Position numbers and translations under genes: made by a program | Source of the DNA: Trichoplax adhaerens | Lineage: Eukaryota > Placozoa > Uniplacotomia > Trichoplacea > Trichoplacidae | Length of the DNA stretch: 64,000 bases | Reading direction: 5' to 3' | Assembly (NCBI RefSeq): GCF_000150275.1 | Contig: NW_002060944.1 | Span: forward strand, 3,228,229 to 3,292,228 | Notes under the pieces: generated by a model | What the model was told of the DNA's origin: nothing | The model's input: the letters and a program-made list of their open reading frames with translations, nothing else | Databases searched by the model: none | Shown here: positions 1 to 13,200 of the stretch, in pieces | How positions within the stretch are numbered: the stretch's first letter is position 1 | How the letters are laid out: each line of letters starts with the position of its first letter

Positions 1-765
1 TCATACGGCACCAGCATCGATTAAACAGAAAATTATGAAAAATGAACTTTGTCCCTTTAAATCTGTTTTTTTACTGTAGATTCGGTGATTTATTTTATTA
101 CTATTTGTAGACTACCAGGTATTACTTACTAGTGATGAGAGGCTGTACAAGTACATAACAAGGCTTAAAATCATGGCATATAAGAAATTAATTGCGTATG
201 GCTACCTTATAATTATCCCTTCCTTAGTAAGTAACTTTTCATATCTTTCTAGAATTTATAGAATGACATGTATTAGCCAGAGTAGAAAGTAGCGTCTCAA
301 TAAATTTATTCCAAATTAAAAATTTAGATCATACTATCGGACCTTCCTCCAGTATTTTCTGGTAAGATTATATTCATAAAATTATTACCATACATATTAT
401 GATATTAAGTTAAATACTTTTTTATTGCGCATTGAATGCAGATTTCATTTTATCATCATGTTTAAAGTTTTGCAAAACATTCTAGTAGAAGATATTACGA
501 ATCATTCTTTACTTTGGATATTTGATAAATATCGCTAAGAGTATCGCTCAAGCAATTGATATGCTATGTTACTTTATATTAATCTTCAAAAAGGGCAAAT
601 TTTTAAGCCATTAGAATGTCAAGTAAAATGAATGATGAATTCACTTATATTCCTAAATTTACTTTCTTAACTTAACATGTAAGCTAAAGAAAAATAGAAC
701 TTTATAACCAAGGCAATACAGATTTCTACTTTAACCCAAACTTGAACATTTTGGAATGTATCTAG

Positions 766-1292
766 AGCCATGCCAACAATACCAATGGCTAAACGGAACC
801 GATCGATCGAGTATAAATGTGAATCTGAAGTATCAATGCGATACTAATTTAAGTAATTCATGGTATCGATTTGGAGGAGCAGATGAAAATTATGTATTGC
901 AAACAAATTGTTCCGAAATTTCAAATCTAGGAGTTTGTGGAACTATTTCTCCTGGCTGGATGTATGGCAACCATCCACAAGGTTTACTGCAATGATTGAG
1001 TCCATTTATATTCTAACATCTAATTTAATATGAAATTAATATTATAGGAGTAGATTTTCCGTCTATTTAGCTCTCACTATCATTTTCTTTACTTTATACT
1101 ATATTGACCAAATTATGAACATCGATCATTAAGCTTTGAAAACTGTTAATCGAATGGTTTGCTTTTACTTCTACAACGATTGTTGCTTCTTTAAAAGAGA
1201 AATCCAAGTTAGAAACTGTCGACAATTTATGATTTATCGGCTGCCCTCAACAAATCATAAATTGTGTTCAGCTTATTGCACCAAAGTAAAAG
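766..1292 (+). CDS. D8C (uromodulin-like) domain 1, two exons
   Basis: Exon 766-981 carries the first half: EPC start, then a Cys-Asp pair, [12 protein letters not shown] and NHP before the donor. Exon 1134-1292 carries the second half with four-Cys spacing (VCFYF...CC...VRNC...YCTK). D8C domains of the uromodulin, GP2 and FCGBP families share the DPC...CD...WYRF...C-T-x-x-P-W-x-x-G-x-H-P layout, so the family call is firm. The intron that splits the domain is phase 1 and recurs at the same place in every copy here. D8C domains are disulfide-rich extracellular modules, often next to EGF domains, as seen here. Confidence 0.85.
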
Positions 1293-4200
1293 GTTAAACA
1301 CTTGTTGAACACAGGCGATCTTCCATAGTAAAAAATAAAATCTCATCAATTATAAATTATCAGTATACTCTTTGATTTATCTGCATTGATCTTAAATGAA
1401 AACTTTCTCACGTAATTTTTTGTAGACTACTGTGATCCAAATCCTTGTTATAATCATGGTACGTGTTCTTTGAGAGCAACTGGATATACATGTTCATGTT
1501 TGCCAAGATATACCGGAGAACACTGTGAACGAAGTAACATATTATCATTAATGCTTGATCTAATTCGATAATATAATCGTCAACATAGTCTCTTTTGAAT
1601 TCGTTTTAACTGTCCTGAATCATATTAGATTTCGATCCTTGCAATGCAAATCCTTGCAATCAAGGGATTTGTCTTACAAAAGGACAAGGATATCAGTGTC
1701 TTTGCAAACCCGGTTACACCGGCAAATATTGCCAAGATGGTAAAATACAGTAATCATAAATCATCTCTGACTCTTGATTTGTACGAATTATCGTCCTATT
1801 TACTGTAATATTCCATTTTTAAAACAGATCTTAATGAATGTCGGACTAATAAATCTATATGCCAAGGAAACTGCCATAATACAGTTGGCAGTTACTTCTG
1901 TTCATGTCAAAATGGACAAATTCTAATGGCAGACAAAATTTCTTGTTTCGGTAAGATTCTAACTCGCAGTATTGTAGACATACGCGTAGTACTCAGTAAT
2001 AATTATGTTGTTTTATCTCTCTAACTAATATAACCATGAACTTGTATAGATCCTTGTCAAAATGCAATTTCGTTAACTGATCCTACGAGATCAATATATA
2101 ACGATGAACCATCGTCCTTCCATATTAAATGTGATCGAACTCAATTTAAAAATAATTTTTGGTATCGTTTTAATGGCGGCCGCAATAGCCAAATGATAGC
2201 CCAAGGAAGAGTTAGTATGCTAAAATGTGGAACAATATCGCCAGGATGGCTGGTAGGAAATCACCCGGCAGGTACTGTGATAGTATTAGCAACTATAACT
2301 AAGATTTCACGTACCATCAGTATAATTACTGTTGTAGCCTATTTAAGAGCATATAAAACTTAACTCATGATTAAAAATGAATTTTGAAACTTGCTACTTC
2401 ATGATCTCATTATTAATACATATAAAATTCGTGTAGTTTATTAAGCTCAGTCTTCACGCAAAATGAGACACTAGATATAAAATATTGACATCCAGTTGTC
2501 ACGGTACGAACTACCGTGAATAAATAGTTGACTAAATTTAGGCAGCTAGACGTTTACTTAGGCGATAACTATTAATGGCTTACAGTAAGATCGACGGTAG
2601 TTATTATTTGTTACAGTAAATTATGCTGCACTGTAGTAAGAGTTCTTATATGGTAAATGATGTTAATTGATTATTGTGCTACGTCTTGTGACACTTGCGA
2701 TTAATATCCTGAAGATAGTAAACTATAGGCGATACCATAAATAATTCTATGAGTGGATATATTGTAGTCTAGTTATCTAGAATCATTCGGCATATATCTA
2801 CGATTATAAATATCTCTGTATTAATTTAGCTATCCAGTATGAATTAACTTTCATAGTTTTATAATGATTCATTCATGCTAGCTGCTGCCGAAGGGTATTT
2901 TAAGCTCGGCAGGCAGCTGAATAAAATCAAAATTCTCTAGTCATTTAGCGTAGAAGCAAAGACGTTTAAATTCTTGTGAGATAGTTAAGGGATACTGAAT
3001 TCTAATGACTTTAGTAATTTCAAGATTTGTTTTACGTTATCCTTGTCACGAAGCTGGTTTATGGCACTAGTATTTACAATTATCATGCATATACTCTTAC
3101 TTCAACAATTAGATGTAACTTATCACCTTACGTAAATATTTCTGTATTTTTGCAGTGACAGAAGGCATTGCTACCGGAAAAGTTTGTTTTACATGGGGTC
3201 CTAGTCCTTGCCATTGGAATCGAACTATCAATATCAAAAATTGTGGCAATTACTTTGTGTATAAACTTCCTCCTCCACCGGATTGCGATTTGCGTTATTG
3301 TACTACCAGAGCCAGTTAGTTATTTAAATTTGTAGATATTGAATTTAGCAGAATCTTCATTAAAAACAAATAATTATAAAAATTTTGGCTACTTTCATCA
3401 AGAAATAGCTCTCAAATATAGGATTTTATAGACTCTATGATAAGAATAATCTTATTATTGGAAAAAAGATAAATAGTACCATAAAAGTATGTGTACACTA
3501 CTCTATCTAGCATCCTATATGGAATCTAACCTTCATTAAAACTACCATATTAGTCTAACAGTCAAATACAGGACTTCAAAGCTTTTGCAAATAATCACTT
3601 AATGCATAAGAAATGTGCAATACTTCGGATGAATGTACTATGATCAAAACCCTTTTAATCAACTAACACAAATATGAGATATTTGCGTTGTAATTAAGCT
3701 TGTGTGACAATTTATCACTTAATTGTTTGATCATTTTATTTACTAGCAATCAATAAATGCTTCTTCAATCCATGTCGATACGGCGAATGTATCAACATTA
3801 CTGGCAATCATCAATGTATTTGCAGAAAAGGATTCACAGGAGCTGATTGTGCACAAGGTAGTATGTTGAAACGTCATCGATTTCTAGATCTGTGATTTTC
3901 ATGTCGTAGTATTTCCTGAATTACGATCTAATACTGTATATTTAAGACACTTGTTAGAAGACATTAATTTTTATTACAAGTATGAAATGCTTATAACTAG
4001 ATATCAACGAATGCGAGACTTTAAATGGTGGCTGCCAAGAGGCGTGTATTAATACGTTTGGTAGTTATCGTTGCCAGTGTGCAAATAACTCGATCTTAAT
4101 GAAAGATGGCCATCATTGCCTAGGTAATTTTTAATTCACTGATGAATGTAATCGAAAGTTTATTAGAAACTGCCATTCTTTAAAATATAATTAAAAGCTC

Positions 4201-7200
4201 AAGGTATTACCTGGATTGCAATTACATCATTGGATATTAAATGGTTTAGTATGACTTAATTGTTACGTTAAATCTGAATTTACAGCCTACTGACATTTTA
4301 AGAGCACCTCATGTTTATCCGGTCTTTATTAAACTAATAACTTCTGTTATCTTAATCGATGTAATCGCTTATGATTGATTAAGAATTATGGACATTTATT
4401 CTTATGAAATTTAGAATTTGATATATCGATTAATAGACCTCGTATTTGATACTAGTAGCTTAAAATTTATACAACTAACAATATCCTATGTATTCCAAAC
4501 TGTGCCTTAATTAGCATGCCTAAAATGATAATTATAAGCTATGACGCAACTTTTACTATCACGTAGTACTAATCATATGGAATTATTTATTTGTAGATCC
4601 TTGCAAGAAATACCGTATAATTTCTGATAATACAAGATCATTTGATTTCTTCAATCAATCCATCAAGCTAAAATGTGACGATAATATTATCGAGTCAGTG
4701 TGGTATCGCTTCAAAAGCAGCCATAAGGATGATTTGGTAGTTCCTACACGATGCATTCCAATGTTTAAATGTCAAACAATATCCACTGGATGGATAAATG
4801 GCAAATATCCAACAGGTTTCAGTGATTACATAAAAGGAAATAAATAATTTCAGATTTTAACTTCAGTAATTATAATCAAAGCAATATACTGTACACGTAT
4901 AATATGTCAGCGTATAAGCTAATGAATTATTAACGTAGCTATTCCTTATTTGTCTTCTTTTCTATTCATATTCTACATAGTTAACCAAGGAATTGTCAAA
5001 AGAATGGCTTGTTTTAATTTTCATAATAGTTGCTGCCATACATCTAACATGATTCGAATCAGAAATTGCCATAGCTATTTTGTATATAACCTCAGTGCAA
5101 GTAAATCCTGCAATCCGGGAACAAGATACTGCACGATTAAATTAGGTAAGTCATTAAAATAAAAACTTTCGGCTGTAAACTAGTAAAAATTATTTCCAAA
5201 CTCGCTTATATCTGACTATTCTTACAAGAATTCCGAAATAAAATCAATGTAAAATATTATGAAAATCAATCAAATCAGTACTGTCCGAATCTTTTTACAG
5301 ACAAATGTCAACCAGACCCATGCATTCATGGCACTTGCTACCGTAATAATTCGAGTTCATTTTATTGTCAATGTCGACATGGCTATACTGGAAATATTTG
5401 CCAAACTGGTACGATAATATAAATATCTTTTATCTTTTACAAATGCTCGTATGTGAGATTTTTCATCGTATTTCCATTAATTCATTGCTATTAATCACAA
5501 AAATTTACAACATCAATACAGAAAAGAATTATATAGAACTATATAAATTGAATCAAGTTTATTATTGGTCACTTTTTTCAAAAATCATCTTTATAAATAT
5601 GCTTTAACCTTATATACTTAAAATTTAATTTTAATTTTTTTAGAGGTTTATATTAAATTGCTTTTGTAATATCTAAAATTTTAATTTAATCACGTAATTC
5701 AAGAATTTTACAATTAATTTCAATTTTATATTTATAACCATAAATTTTTACACGAAAACAGTTATTTCTAGTAAAAGGTTACATCACAAAGCTATAGCAC
5801 ACCAATAATATCGTATTGTAACTTTTCCAGCTATTAATGAATGTCTCTCCAACCCATGTCATCATGGAAAATGTATTAATCAAGAAAATAGATACACATG
5901 TGTTTGCAAGAAAGGAATAACCGGTGTAAATTGTGATCGGGGTAAGAAAATTACGCTATTCTTCAAAATATTGGTGTTACGCCTTACAGCATACACTAAT
6001 TGATCGACTTGGTTTATGAGATAAAATTTTTATTAATTACATGAATTTTACTTCCAAATCTCGAATGCGAGAGTCTTACATTATCACTAATTTATAAATA
6101 TACAAATGCAAACTTTTTCGATGGTTAATGCTACCATACAAATTACTGTCTCAGACTCAGATTTGATTATCAAATTTTTCGTGATTAGTGAATATATTAG
6201 TATATAACATTTATATAACTATGTTATATTATAATCATACATAGCTATATTCATATATAAATTATAAATGTACAGATATGAATATGTATATCAGAATATA
6301 AATCTATAATTTGGATATATTCACTTACTTTATCGCATTCTTCTTGGTACGACCACTCTAGCATCTATTTTTCTTGTCTTTCTATTGCGCACGTAGATAT
6401 TAATGAATGCTTGGATCGTAATGGTGGTTGTAGCCACTTTTGTAATAATACATACGCTGGCTACTTCTGTTCATGCCCTAATAGCTTAACAGTTGGTGTT
6501 GACAAACACACATGTATTGGTATGCTTTAATAGTATTAAAACTGATATATCAATTATAATGGATTGCTGCAGAGTTACGTTATATACGGTATATCATGCG
6601 TATTACCTTATAAGGAGCAATAATTTATAATATGATTAATTTTCTTAATTTCATTTATTAGTTACACTTTTTACTCACAACTGTAATTTTAGACCCGTGT
6701 CGAGCGTATTCTACCTTATTGAACGATACTGCAGAAGAAATTAGCAATCCTAGTATTTTCCAAATATCATCGGTAATCAGTCTATGTCAATTAGCACACA
6801 GCAAATCTAAAAACGATATAAAACGTTGGTATAAAGCCAAGATTGATGCTAATTGCACAGCCATAGCTAAAAGCATGACGATCCTACAAGGTAACTTAAT
6901 TTCATAGACTATTGCATCTATTTAATTAAAAATTACTTCATTATCAAAATAGAGTAGTGATTATAATAATTACCATAAAAATATTTAACGAAATTTAATC
7001 TGAATTGATATTAAATTGTATCACCAGTGCATTCTTTATACCAATTTTATGATATATTTTTAATCTTATATACGAGTACATAGTCATCAGATCTGGGTAT
7101 CAGCACTGCTACAGGTTATTTGTTTTATCATTACCTTAATTGCTAGATTTAATCTGTACAATATAAATTTACAAAATTAGGATCGATTGCAATCAAGGTT

Positions 7201-10200
7201 TCACAATCAACAACAGATTTCTGAGCTTTTCGCAAATAGCTAAGCCTACAGTAGCACCTTGACAGTTCATTTTTAATTCTAGTTTAACGATTTCCCTGTT
7301 TTTTAAGTAATTTCTCGCGTGCAGAATTTACTTTTTCCCATAAAATTCGTTAACATCAAAAACTGTAATCAATATTGTGATGGAGGGTTCGAAGAGTCAG
7401 ATAATGTGGTTTTAGTTGCCATGCAGAGAATTGCACAAGGAGCTTAAGAAAAGAGGATACTTTATTGTAGATAGTAGTTAGGTACAATGTGATAATTACG
7501 ATAGGTCAGCGTGATAGCTGACGTGAGTAAAGTGTGAATACTAATTTTGACTAATAATGCAACTTAAGAAATCTAAGGTAGAAAACGGCGGTATTTATAG
7601 CCATGGCAGTAGAACACATGCAGAAAACATGATTGTAGGATTAGATACAACATATACCATAACAGGTTATAGAATAGCAGATAATTGTAGAAAATCGCGA
7701 GGATTGTAATAACTAAAATGTAGTAAGCCATATTAGAATGTAGAGCGAACAGACTATGAATGTGTCTGTATTTAATAGCAATACAAAATGTCTATATTTA
7801 AGAGTAGATTACAGTTACAGTACAATCTAAATACATTACAAATATTCTGTAATAACTTGTGAGATAAAGCATCAAGCGGATATAAAATAAATAAACTAGT
7901 ACAAACTCCCGTCGCTTTGCTGACGGTTTACGATAATTATATATATCCCAGTAATAGTACAGTAATAAACTTTGCTATATTAAGATTAGTTAATGGTCCA
8001 AAGCACATTATGATAACTAGTGTACGGTGATAGACATACCAAGTTAAGATTAGCAGGTACTGTAAGATATCTACAGTGCGGTACAATGTCCTTAGTACTG
8101 TGGTAAATTCTATACCAATCATTATAGTGTGTCTAAGGATCGCTTGCGTATGCAAGCAAAGCTTGCTCTGTCGATAACAACCATTATAAGAAAATGTAAC
8201 AATCAAAATGGCTGTGTAGAAAACTCTATAAAGATTCTAGGTTTATTCAATTTTCATCAGAGTATTATATCAAATCAAAATTTAAAGGCCTAGTGGCCAC
8301 CCTTAGCGATATAACAGATACTATTTTAATAATCAGTACTCTGCAGTCTGCAGACATTACTGCCTAAGAGCTATTCGTTTTACAAGAAGAAATCTTTAGG
8401 TAAAAAGTACTGTAAGAATCTTATACTGACCTATTGAAATGAACCCATAATCAAAGTCATCTAACAGTAGCAGTAGTATAAATATCCCCGCGCTGCTCGT
8501 TTCAAGGGTGGGTGGCTGGGATTAGTACTAAAGAATATTAAGCTTACGTTTTGATAGAAGCTAGGTATCTGTGGTTGAGTATCAACCTTGCAAATTATAA
8601 AAATTATCGATATTATCTCCGCGTACCTACAGTAGCACAAATTATATAATATAATCGCGATGATCAGAAGTACTAGAGCATTCAAAATCAACTAAAAATA
8701 GCGAGATATATACCGATAAATACAACACATTAAATTAATTTGGAATAAAAATTTTTACTAACCACGTCACCTTATAAAATTCGTCTACAATAGCCGGATT
8801 TCATGAATTTATTCAAGAGACTGATATATGCTATCATTTTGGCCTACCTACATGCTCGCAAAAGACTGAACCATTTCGAATGAAAGTTTGTTCGGGCTAC
8901 AATGTTTATCAAATTAGTAGTTTATCGGCATGTTATTTGAACTATTGCAGTCAGATTAAAGGTAAAATTGCTATATCACGTTTAATATTCCCAAGTAAGC
9001 GTATATAATTCGGTACGATAACATTTAAGCAGTAGCTTAAAGGGCTCAATTTTTTAATCAAAAGCAGTTAGCTAAAATTTATCCGTAACAAAAGTTTTTA
9101 TTTTCTCTAAAATAACATCAAAATCTTTTTTAATGCTTAATAGCCCTATATATTTACTGTGTTCTAGATAAATATCAAATCTACCGTATAAATTGCTTTA
9201 CATTTTAGAGGCATTGATATAAAGTGATGAATCGTTTGTAATATTCTATAAAACCTTTACGGTGCAAGATTGAAATAGGCCCGCTGAATGTTCTTTTAAT
9301 ATTAATAACTTATGATAAAAGTAATATGTAATTTTATCGTACTTATGCAAACTTTAAATTTAAATTTGATATCATCTTTCATACATAATGTTATCCGATC
9401 ATAGCTTATAATGAACATACAACGTGCAATTCACCAGGTTAGCAGATTAATTAGACTCTATTAAGCGTAGTAATAAGGCAATAATTTATCTATTTTATGC
9501 ACTTGTAGATGAAAATTCTGCTCTCGGCCAACTACGTAAGTCAGCAGAAATGTTTAAATGCTCTTCAAGTGTACAGTATACTGTACTTCTAAGATTCTAA
9601 TAAATTGAAATTAGGATCATGAAAAAATTAAAGCAGCTTGTTAAAAATTACTCTGACTTATCCCGTTTTTAGTATAAAATTCTGCAATAAAGTAACGCGT
9701 CCTATATTTTGCCGTATAGCTTACGTGTATTTATATTTTTTCAAATTAATCTTTTACTCTAATTATATATCGATTTTTCATCATATTATGCTAATTTTAA
9801 TATTGAAAAGTAATGTTCACTACCAGATAGTGAAATGGATATCCATTTTATATAGCTACCCTGTAATTAAAAATAACACCTACAAGTACTTTATTGCATA
9901 TATTCAGAAATTCACATTAAATACTTGTAGAATAATATAATATAAATTACTAAATTTCAGCGTCATCTGCCGTTCCTGTACGCCTTGTTTCTGGAAACGG
10001 TCATTCGAGTGGACGTGTAGAAGTCTATCACTCAGGAAAATGGGGCACAGTCTGTCGTGATGGTTTCAAGATAAATACTGCTCATGTAATATGCAAGCAA
10101 TTAGGGTTTCTTAGTACAAATAGGGTATACACCGCAAGTGGAGGAACAGGTGAAATATGGCTTGATGATTTAGACTGTCATGGTGACGAGCTTTCAATTG

Positions 10201-13200
10201 GAGCATGCAAACACAGCGGATGGGGAAAGCATAACTGCGACCATAGTGAAGATGTTGGCATTTCTTGTGAAAGAAGTACCTGACTATGCATACGTTCAAT
10301 TTTACTCGAAAATCAATCGATATATCTACTCTATACGTATAACTGTGATAATAAAGAAATATCACAATGATTTAGTTAAAACCGGATCTTTTTGTTCGCA
10401 CTTTATTCATACAGTACCTGAAACTATATTGAAAATTATATGATGAATATAGTATATTTGAAAAAGTTTTAGTAAATTTAAAATTATACTAGTCTGTTAT
10501 TATCGTATCTGAGAATACATAATTTAGCAGTTGCTAAGCATCTAATGTTAAAAATTTAGTTTTTTTTAATTCAAATATAATGACATTACTTTGTTAAGTT
10601 AAAGTATTGCATGGAAAATATTGTTTCGTATAGTTTTTCTACCGTATTTTATACGACAATATTATACATAATGCAATATTATTTGCACTACAGCAGTTTT
10701 ATAAACACTTGTACTTTGAATATCTGTTAAAATAACTTCAATTTCTTCGACTTTAGCATTATCTTCCGTTCCTGTACGTCTCATTTCTCCGAAGAATTGC
10801 TCTATTGGACGTTTAGAAGTTTACTACTCGGGAAGTTGGGGTACAGTATGCAAAAATCAATTCGATCTGAAAGATGCGAATGTAGTATGCAAGCAGCTAG
10901 GATTTCCGAAAGCAAACAACTTTCATACCTCTCCTGGAGGATCAGGTAAAATCTGGCTTGATAATATCCGCTGTAATGGTAACGAACATTCAATTGCGGC
11001 TTGCAAATATCATGGATGGGGAATAAATTCTTGTAGCCATGATGACGATATTGGAGTATCCTGCGAGCCAGAAAGATGTTAGCTAAGTCTTCTTTCAATT
11101 TTATTTTTAAAATTAGAATATTATCTATGCCAACTCGTGCTCGACTATCGAGAATATGAAGTAATGTGATAACTGCTTGATAAAAGCAAGTCTGCTGGTA
11201 GAACACTCGATCCTTAAATTATGTTCGATTGGTCATGCTGTATATTTGAGTGTATAATTTAAAACTCTTTGAATTATAATGCAATTTTTTTTAAACAAAG
11301 CCTAGTAGATTTCAATTTAAACTAGCCTATTATACTCTACTTGTAAAACTAAATTATTCCTCTAGTAGTGATTTTGTAATATTCAATGTATAAATACCTG
11401 TAGAATAATGTAATTTTTTTCAATTTCAGCACTGTCTGCCGTCCCTGTACGCCTCGTTTCTGGTAATAGTGATCACAAAGGACGTTTAGAAGTTTATTAC
11501 TCAGGAAGATGGGGAACAGTATGTAATCACGATTTCAGCTTGGATAATGCTCAGGTAATATGCAGACAATTAGGATTCACTAACGTACAGGAAGTCTATA
11601 CCTCTGGTGGAGGAACGGGCTATATCTGGCTTGATCGTGTCAACTGTAATGGTGATGAATTTTCCATTGCGGCTTGCAAACATAGCGGTTGGGGAAGGCA
11701 TGATTGTAACCATACCAAGGATGTTGGGATTTCCTGCGAATCGAAAAGTACTTAATTATGCTTCCTTTCTGTCAACTTTTCTTGAAAATCCAATGAGCAC
11801 ATAAACTTTATTCCAGATTTAGGCATAATCATGATTTCGAGCACTGTAGAACAATTATTTAGGGTTTATAATCGAGAAATTTATAAAATAACATGAACTA
11901 ACCAGGTATATCTAGTAGTTACATCTAGTAGTCCATGAAAATACTTACGAGTATCACTTCTAATACATAAATTCAAAGTCTTTGAAGCTATTCTACGATA
12001 GTACGGTATAATATTGAACCATCCTACACTAAATTACACGTACAGAAACCTATGTGTTAAATACAATCATTTTTAACATTTTATTAGTTACTACTGTTCC
12101 TGTACGTCTTGTTTCTGGCGGTAACTCCTATGGTCGGGTAGAAATCTATTATAACAATCGATGGGCAACAGTTTGTGGCGACCATTTTGGGTTAGCCGAA
12201 GCACATGTCGTGTGCAGACAACTAGGGTTTCTTGGAGCCAGTGCAGTTCAAAATTATGGCGCAGAATATGGTACTATCTATCTAGATGATGTTAATTGTA
12301 CTGGTGTAGAACCTTCACTTGCTTCTTGCCAACATCGAGGATGGGGAATACATAACTGTCATCATTCGGCCGATGTCGGAGTCAACTGTACTAACAACGG
12401 AAGCTGTAAGTTCTATCATTAGGCATGCAAGTAAAATCCAGTCAATAATACTGTACTTGAAATCCTCAAATAAAATTGCAATAGCAAAGAAGTATTTTCT
12501 TTTTACTGAAATAATTCGAATAGAGAATAATGAAATACTCGTAAAGAAATAGTTCAATTGCACTGTTCTAACTGCATAACATTATGATCGATTCGGCCAT
12601 GCTGTATATTGGAGTGTATAATTTAAAACTCTTTGAATTATAATGCAATTTTTTTTAAACAAAGCCTAGTTGATTTCAATTTAATTATGCTTCCTTTCTT
12701 TCAATTTTTCTTGAAAATCCAATGAGCACATAAACTTTAGTCCAGATTTAGGCATAATCATGATTTCGAGCACTGTAGAACAATTATTTAGGGTTTATAA
12801 TCGAGAAATTTATAAAATAACATGAACTACCAGGTATATCTAGTAGTCACATCTAGTAGTCCATGAAAATATTTACGAGTATCACTTATAATACATGAAT
12901 TCAAAGTCCATACATGTGCATACATATACATAAAATATTTTAAAGATAGCATATGAATGATTTATTGCTTTTTATGTGACTACATCCATTTTATAAAAAT
13001 GATATCAGCTTTCTAATGTACTCGTATATACGTACTATTACTGTTTTTCCACTTTAAGATCAAAATCCAACAACTTCAACGACAGGTAAAGTAATAACAA
13101 TTGATCATACTTATCATAAACTAGGATACAATTATTTTAGAATCTTCCGATGGTTAAAAAAGCCATCTTACATATTATCATAATGCTTTTTTTTGAACAG

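Noticed and set aside
7937-8691. Minus-strand open frames in the long variant-D8C intron
   Set aside because: Hydrophobic, low-complexity translations with no splice partners or motifs.
10111-12563. Open frames opposite or in other frames of the SRCR exons (10111-10365, 10802-11206, 12315-12563, 11607-11804)
   Set aside because: They are shadows of the SRCR exons, whose own frame carries all the conserved residues.
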